Source: DATBAK01 sp038240075 (GTDB lineage: Bacteria > Actinomycetota > Acidimicrobiia > IMCC26256 > PALSA-610). Taken from it: 7,948 nucleotides of DNA. Both the position numbers and the translations under genes were made by a program. The DNA is taken from assembly GCA_038240075.1 (NCBI GenBank), contig JBBSEC010000150.1, positions 1 to 7,948 of the forward strand, in the 5' to 3' direction. The notes beneath the pieces were generated by a model that was not told the DNA's origin, searched no databases, and was given only the letters and a program-made list of their open reading frames with translations. Positions within the stretch are counted from its first letter, which is position 1. Each line of letters opens with the position of its first letter. This document shows, in pieces, positions 4,948 through 7,948 of the stretch.

Positions 4948-7900
4948 TGCAACCGGAGCCGACGACCAAGCTCTCACCGGCCAAGGCCGCGCTCCTCGAA
5001 CGCCTCCGCGCCGGGCAAGCCGGCGCGGGCGAAGCGCCGCTGCTCGCACCCGAGCCCGGCATCGGCATTCCGCTCACGTGGGGGCAGGAACAGATCTGGC
5101 TGGCGTGCCAGGTGACTCCCGACGAACCGCTCTACAACGAAGCGGTCACGGTGCAACGGACCGGATCGTGTGACGTCGACGCGTTGCGGGCGGCGTTCAA
5201 CCTGATCCTCAGCCGCAACGACGCCTGGCGCACCACGTTCGAAGCGGTGGGCGGCGTGCCGTACCAAGTCGTTCGCCCACACGTCGATCTGACGTTCCCG
5301 TTCGTCGATCTGTCCGATCTCCCGGAGGCCGACCGCGAACCGCGAGCGGTGGCGATGGCCACTGTCGACGCGCGCGAGCTGTTCGACCTCGAGCGCGGTC
5401 CGCTGGTCCGGGGCCGCCTCGTGCGCCTCTCCGAGAGCGACCATCGTCTCTATCTCGTCCTGCACCACATCATCTTCGACGGCGTCGCGCTGCGATTGTT
5501 CCTCGACGACTTCGTGCGCGCGTACGCCGACCTCGCGGCGCGACGTTCGCCGTCGCTCCCCGATCCGGCGGCGCCGTACGCGCACTACGCGTGTTGGGAG
5601 CGCCGCTCGGTGACACCCGAGGTGCTCGAGTCCCGTCTCGCGTACTGGCGCGAGCAGCTCGCCGGCATCGCTCCGGTCGACTTGCCCGCCGACCATCCGG
5701 CGCCGGCCCAGCGCACGGCGTCCGGCGCGATGGAGCGGGTGTTCGTCGACGGTGCAACCGCAGACGGCTTGAAGCGTGTTGCTCGCGAGCGCGGGAGCAC
5801 GCTCTTCCAGGTGTTCTTGGCCGCGTACTTCGTGCTCCTGCACCGCTACACCGGACAAGACGACATCGTGCTGGCCGGCGTTGCGGACGGTCGGCGGCAT
5901 CGGGCGCTCGAGAAGGTGCACGGCTTCTTCGTGAACCCGATACCGATCCGCATCGATCTTTCCGGCGACCCGACGTTTGCCGGGGTGGTCGGCCAGGTCC
6001 GCGACACGTTGCTCGCCGGACTCCAGTACGAGGTGCCGTTCGGTCACCTGCTCGGCGCGCTGCAGCCCGATCGCGGGACAACGCGCAATCCGATCTTGCA
6101 GGTTCTGCTCAGCCTCGATCCTCCGTTGCCAGACCTCGGTGAAGGCTGGGATCTGCGCGAGCTCGACGTCGACCTCGTCGCCGCCAAGTTCGACCTCTAC
6201 CTGCTGCAGGACGAACGCGAAGACGGCTCGGTCGGACGATTCGCCTACAGCACCGACCTGTTCGACTCGGAGACAGTGCGCGACCTCGCCGAGCACTGGA
6301 ATCGCCTGCTGCAGAGCATCGTGGCCGACCCCGAGACGCCGATCTCGCAGCTCGCGATGCTTGGCGATGCTCAGCGCGAGACGCTGCTCGACAGTTGGAA
6401 CCGCTCGGACGCGCCGTTTCCTCACGATCGCTGCATTCACGAATTGATCGAGGAGCAGGTTCGGTTACGTCCCGACGCCGTTGCCGTGACCTTCGGAGGT
6501 GGATCACTCACGTATGCATCTCTCGACGCGACCGCAGCGCGCATCGCGGCGCGGCTCACCGCGCTCGGCGTGGGCCCCGAGAAGCGCGTCGGCATCTGTG
6601 TGGAGCGCGGGCTGCCCATGGTCGCGGGAGTGCTCGGAATCCTGAAGTCGGGCGGCGCGTACGTGCCCCTCGACCCGAGCTATCCGCCGGATCGCGTCGA
6701 GTTCATGATGCAGGACGGCGGCATCGAGGTTTTGCTCACGCAGCGGCATCTCTCCGCGGCATCGTGCGCCGGCACCGCGCCGGTTCTGTTCGTCGACGAG
6801 ATCGGCGACGCCCAAGCCGATGCCGGGGCTCCGACGCCCACTGCAACGCCCGCCGCGGTGACTGCGCACAATCTCGCGTACGTCATCTATACCTCGGGCT
6901 CGACCGGACAGCCCAAGGGCGTGTGCATCGAACACCGCGCGGTGGTGAACCACATCACCGCGCTGATCCGCGACTACGAGCTCGTCCCCGGTGACACCGT
7001 GCTCCAGCTGCCGTCGCTCTCGTTCCATCCCGCGGTTCGCGACATCCTCGGCACGCTGAGCGCCGGCGCGCGCTTGGTGCTTCTGTCCGAGGACAGCTCC
7101 CGAGATCCCCTCGCCATCGTCGACGCCATGGCCGCCGAGCGTGTGACCGCAGTGCTGAGTCTTCTCCCCTCGCTGCTGCGCACCCTCCTCGAGGACGACC
7201 GCGCCCAGCGCGTGCCGGTGCACCTCCGTCTCATGTTGACCTGTGGCGAAGCGCTGCCGCTCGAGGACGCGCGCCAGGCGACGGCGCGGTTCGGCTGCAT
7301 CGTTGCGAACCAGTTCGGTCCCACCGAGTCGGTGATGGCCTGCGCCAAGCACACCGTCGGACCGGCCGACGTCGGCATGATGGTGCCCGCGGGCCGACCC
7401 GAGGCGAACGCTCGGCTCTACGTCGTCGACCGGTACGGCGGCGTGGCGCCGGTGGGCGCGCGCGGCGAGCTGTGCGTCGGCGGCGCGAGCATCGCCCGTG
7501 GCTATCTCGATCGCCCCGACCTCACCGCCGCGCGCTTCGTCGCCGACCCGTTCGTCCCGCGGAACGGTGCGCGGATGTGTCGCACGGGCGACGTCGTGCG
7601 CTACCGGCGCGACGGGGTCCTCGAATTCCTCGGGCGCCGAGACGACCAGATCAAGATCCGCGGATATCGCGTCGAGCTCAACGAGATCGAGGCGACACTG
7701 GCAACGTGCCCGGGCGTGCGCGCCGCGGCGGTGACCGCATCGCACGAGGCCGGGGCGCAGCGACGCCTCCTTGCCGCGGTCGTCGTCGAGCCGGGATCCG
7801 AGCCGCTCGATGTCGCGGGCCTCCGGGCGCGCCTGCGCGAGCGCCTGCCGAGCTACATGATCCCGTCGGTGATCGTTCCGATCGACGTGCTCCCGCTGAC

Positions 7901-7948
7901 GCAGAGCGGGAAGGTCGACCGAGCGGCACTCGCCGACCATCTGCGCGA
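4947..7948 (+). CDS. NRPS with C and A domains, non-canonical A-domain code (3' truncated by window edge)
   Basis: The ATG overlaps the P450 stop by one base, and the frame stays open for 1000 codons to the window end. N-terminal linker helix: LSPAKAALLERLRAG (9-23). C domain about 42-470: C1 LTWGQEQIW, C2 RNDAWRTTF (90-98), catalytic C3 HHIIFDG (His174, Asp178), C4 YAHYACWE, C5 GFFVNPIPIR, C6 YEVPFGHLL, C7 TTRNPI. It forms the peptide bond with the upstream donor. C3 is intact, and there is no DxxxxD heterocyclisation motif. A domain about 490-1000: A1 LTYASL, A2 SGGAYVPLDPSYP, A3 YTSGSTGQPKG (648-658), A5 NQFGPTE, A6 GELCVGG, A7 CRTGD (Cys878 for the usual Tyr), A8 GRRDDQIKIRGYRVEL, A9 LPSYMIP, A10 SGKVDR (Lys989). 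A4 reads FHPAVRD: His694 replaces the Asp that binds the substrate amino group. By eye the code is H-P-R-(S/L)-L-C-Q-M-A-K. The T domain should follow outside the window. Confidence 0.93.
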   Translation, partial: MQPEPTTKLSPAKAALLERLRAGQAGAGEAPLLAPEPGIGIPLTWGQEQIWLACQVTPDEPLYNEAVTVQRTGSCDVDALRAAFNLILSRNDAWRTTFEAVGGVPYQVVRPHVDLTFPFVDLSDLPEADREPRAVAMATVDARELFDLERGPLVRGRLVRLSESDHRLYLVLHHIIFDGVALRLFLDDFVRAYADLAARRSPSLPDPAAPYAHYACWERRSVTPEVLESRLAYWREQLAGIAPVDLPADHPAPAQRTASGAMERVFVDGATADGLKRVARERGSTLFQVFLAAYFVLLHRYTGQDDIVLAGVADGRRHRALEKVHGFFVNPIPIRIDLSGDPTFAGVVGQVRDTLLAGLQYEVPFGHLLGALQPDRGTTRNPILQVLLSLDPPLPDLGEGWDLRELDVDLVAAKFDLYLLQDEREDGSVGRFAYSTDLFDSETVRDLAEHWNRLLQSIVADPETPISQLAMLGDAQRETLLDSWNRSDAPFPHDRCIHELIEEQVRLRPDAVAVTFGGGSLTYASLDATAARIAARLTALGVGPEKRVGICVERGLPMVAGVLGILKSGGAYVPLDPSYPPDRVEFMMQDGGIEVLLTQRHLSAASCAGTAPVLFVDEIGDAQADAGAPTPTATPAAVTAHNLAYVIYTSGSTGQPKGVCIEHRAVVNHITALIRDYELVPGDTVLQLPSLSFHPAVRDILGTLSAGARLVLLSEDSSRDPLAIVDAMAAERVTAVLSLLPSLLRTLLEDDRAQRVPVHLRLMLTCGEALPLEDARQATARFGCIVANQFGPTESVMACAKHTVGPADVGMMVPAGRPEANARLYVVDRYGGVAPVGARGELCVGGASIARGYLDRPDLTAARFVADPFVPRNGARMCRTGDVVRYRRDGVLEFLGRRDDQIKIRGYRVELNEIEATLATCPGVRAAAVTASHEAGAQRRLLAAVVVEPGSEPLDVAGLRARLRERLPSYMIPSVIVPIDVLPLTQSGKVDRAALADHLR
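6876..6907 (+). repeat. 32-bp near-identical copy of the A3 coding segment at 2339-2370
   Basis: The A3 (ATP-binding loop) coding sequences of the two adenylation domains differ at only 2 of 32 bases (both third codon positions), far more alike than the rest of the two domains. Strong amino-acid conservation plus shared codon preference explains this well. It is still a direct repeat about 4.5 kb apart where homologous recombination could act. Confidence 0.6.

Noticed and set aside
3214..5049. Long minus-strand open frame (611 codons) across the P450
   Set aside because: It runs antisense through three verified genes with no motif or ribosome site; a high-GC shadow.
4974..7940. Two long minus-strand open frames (488 and 478 codons) under the third NRPS gene
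   Set aside because: The plus strand carries continuous C and A domain motifs over the same span; the minus frames show only compositional translation.

Overview
The window is very G/C-rich, with G or C in nearly every third codon position. It carries a tRNA gene without an encoded CCA end and a chain of overlapping start/stop codons. This suggests a high-GC actinobacterium, possibly an acidimicrobial or related soil lineage, but no marker in the window fixes the taxon.

Left part (2-1410): the 3' end of an sbcC/Rad50-like ATPase gene is joined by an ATGA overlap to a 315-residue protein that looks like a NurA-type nuclease. Together they read as a DNA double-strand-break end-processing operon. 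A tRNA-Cys(GCA) gene follows at 1441-1512 on the opposite strand, convergent with that operon.

Intergenic part (1513-1891): no convincing protein gene. It holds a 6-4-6 inverted repeat touching the tRNA 5' end, a perfect 14-bp tandem duplication, a perfect 6-3-6 palindrome that is a possible operator, recurrent GTGCA words, and a weak promoter candidate for the rightward genes.

Right part (1892-7948): three tightly overlapping genes form the start of a nonribosomal peptide synthetase (NRPS) cluster that continues past the window. (i) A free-standing adenylation-thiolation didomain of 603 residues; its eye-read ten-residue specificity code is DAWFLGNVVK, the classical leucine code. (ii) A 415-residue cytochrome P450. 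(iii) An NRPS beginning with condensation and adenylation domains, cut by the window end right after the A10 motif. The simplest reading is that leucine is activated and loaded on the didomain, the P450 oxidises it while tethered (most likely beta-hydroxylation, as in the NovH/NovI and NikP1/NikQ pairs), and the condensation domain of the third protein joins it to the next building block. That next block is unknown: its adenylation domain has His where amino-acid-activating domains almost always have the amino-group-binding Asp, and its whole code is atypical.

The most interesting points are the inferred tailored-leucine starter unit and the aberrant second adenylation domain. All family assignments rest on motif reading by eye; no database search was run.
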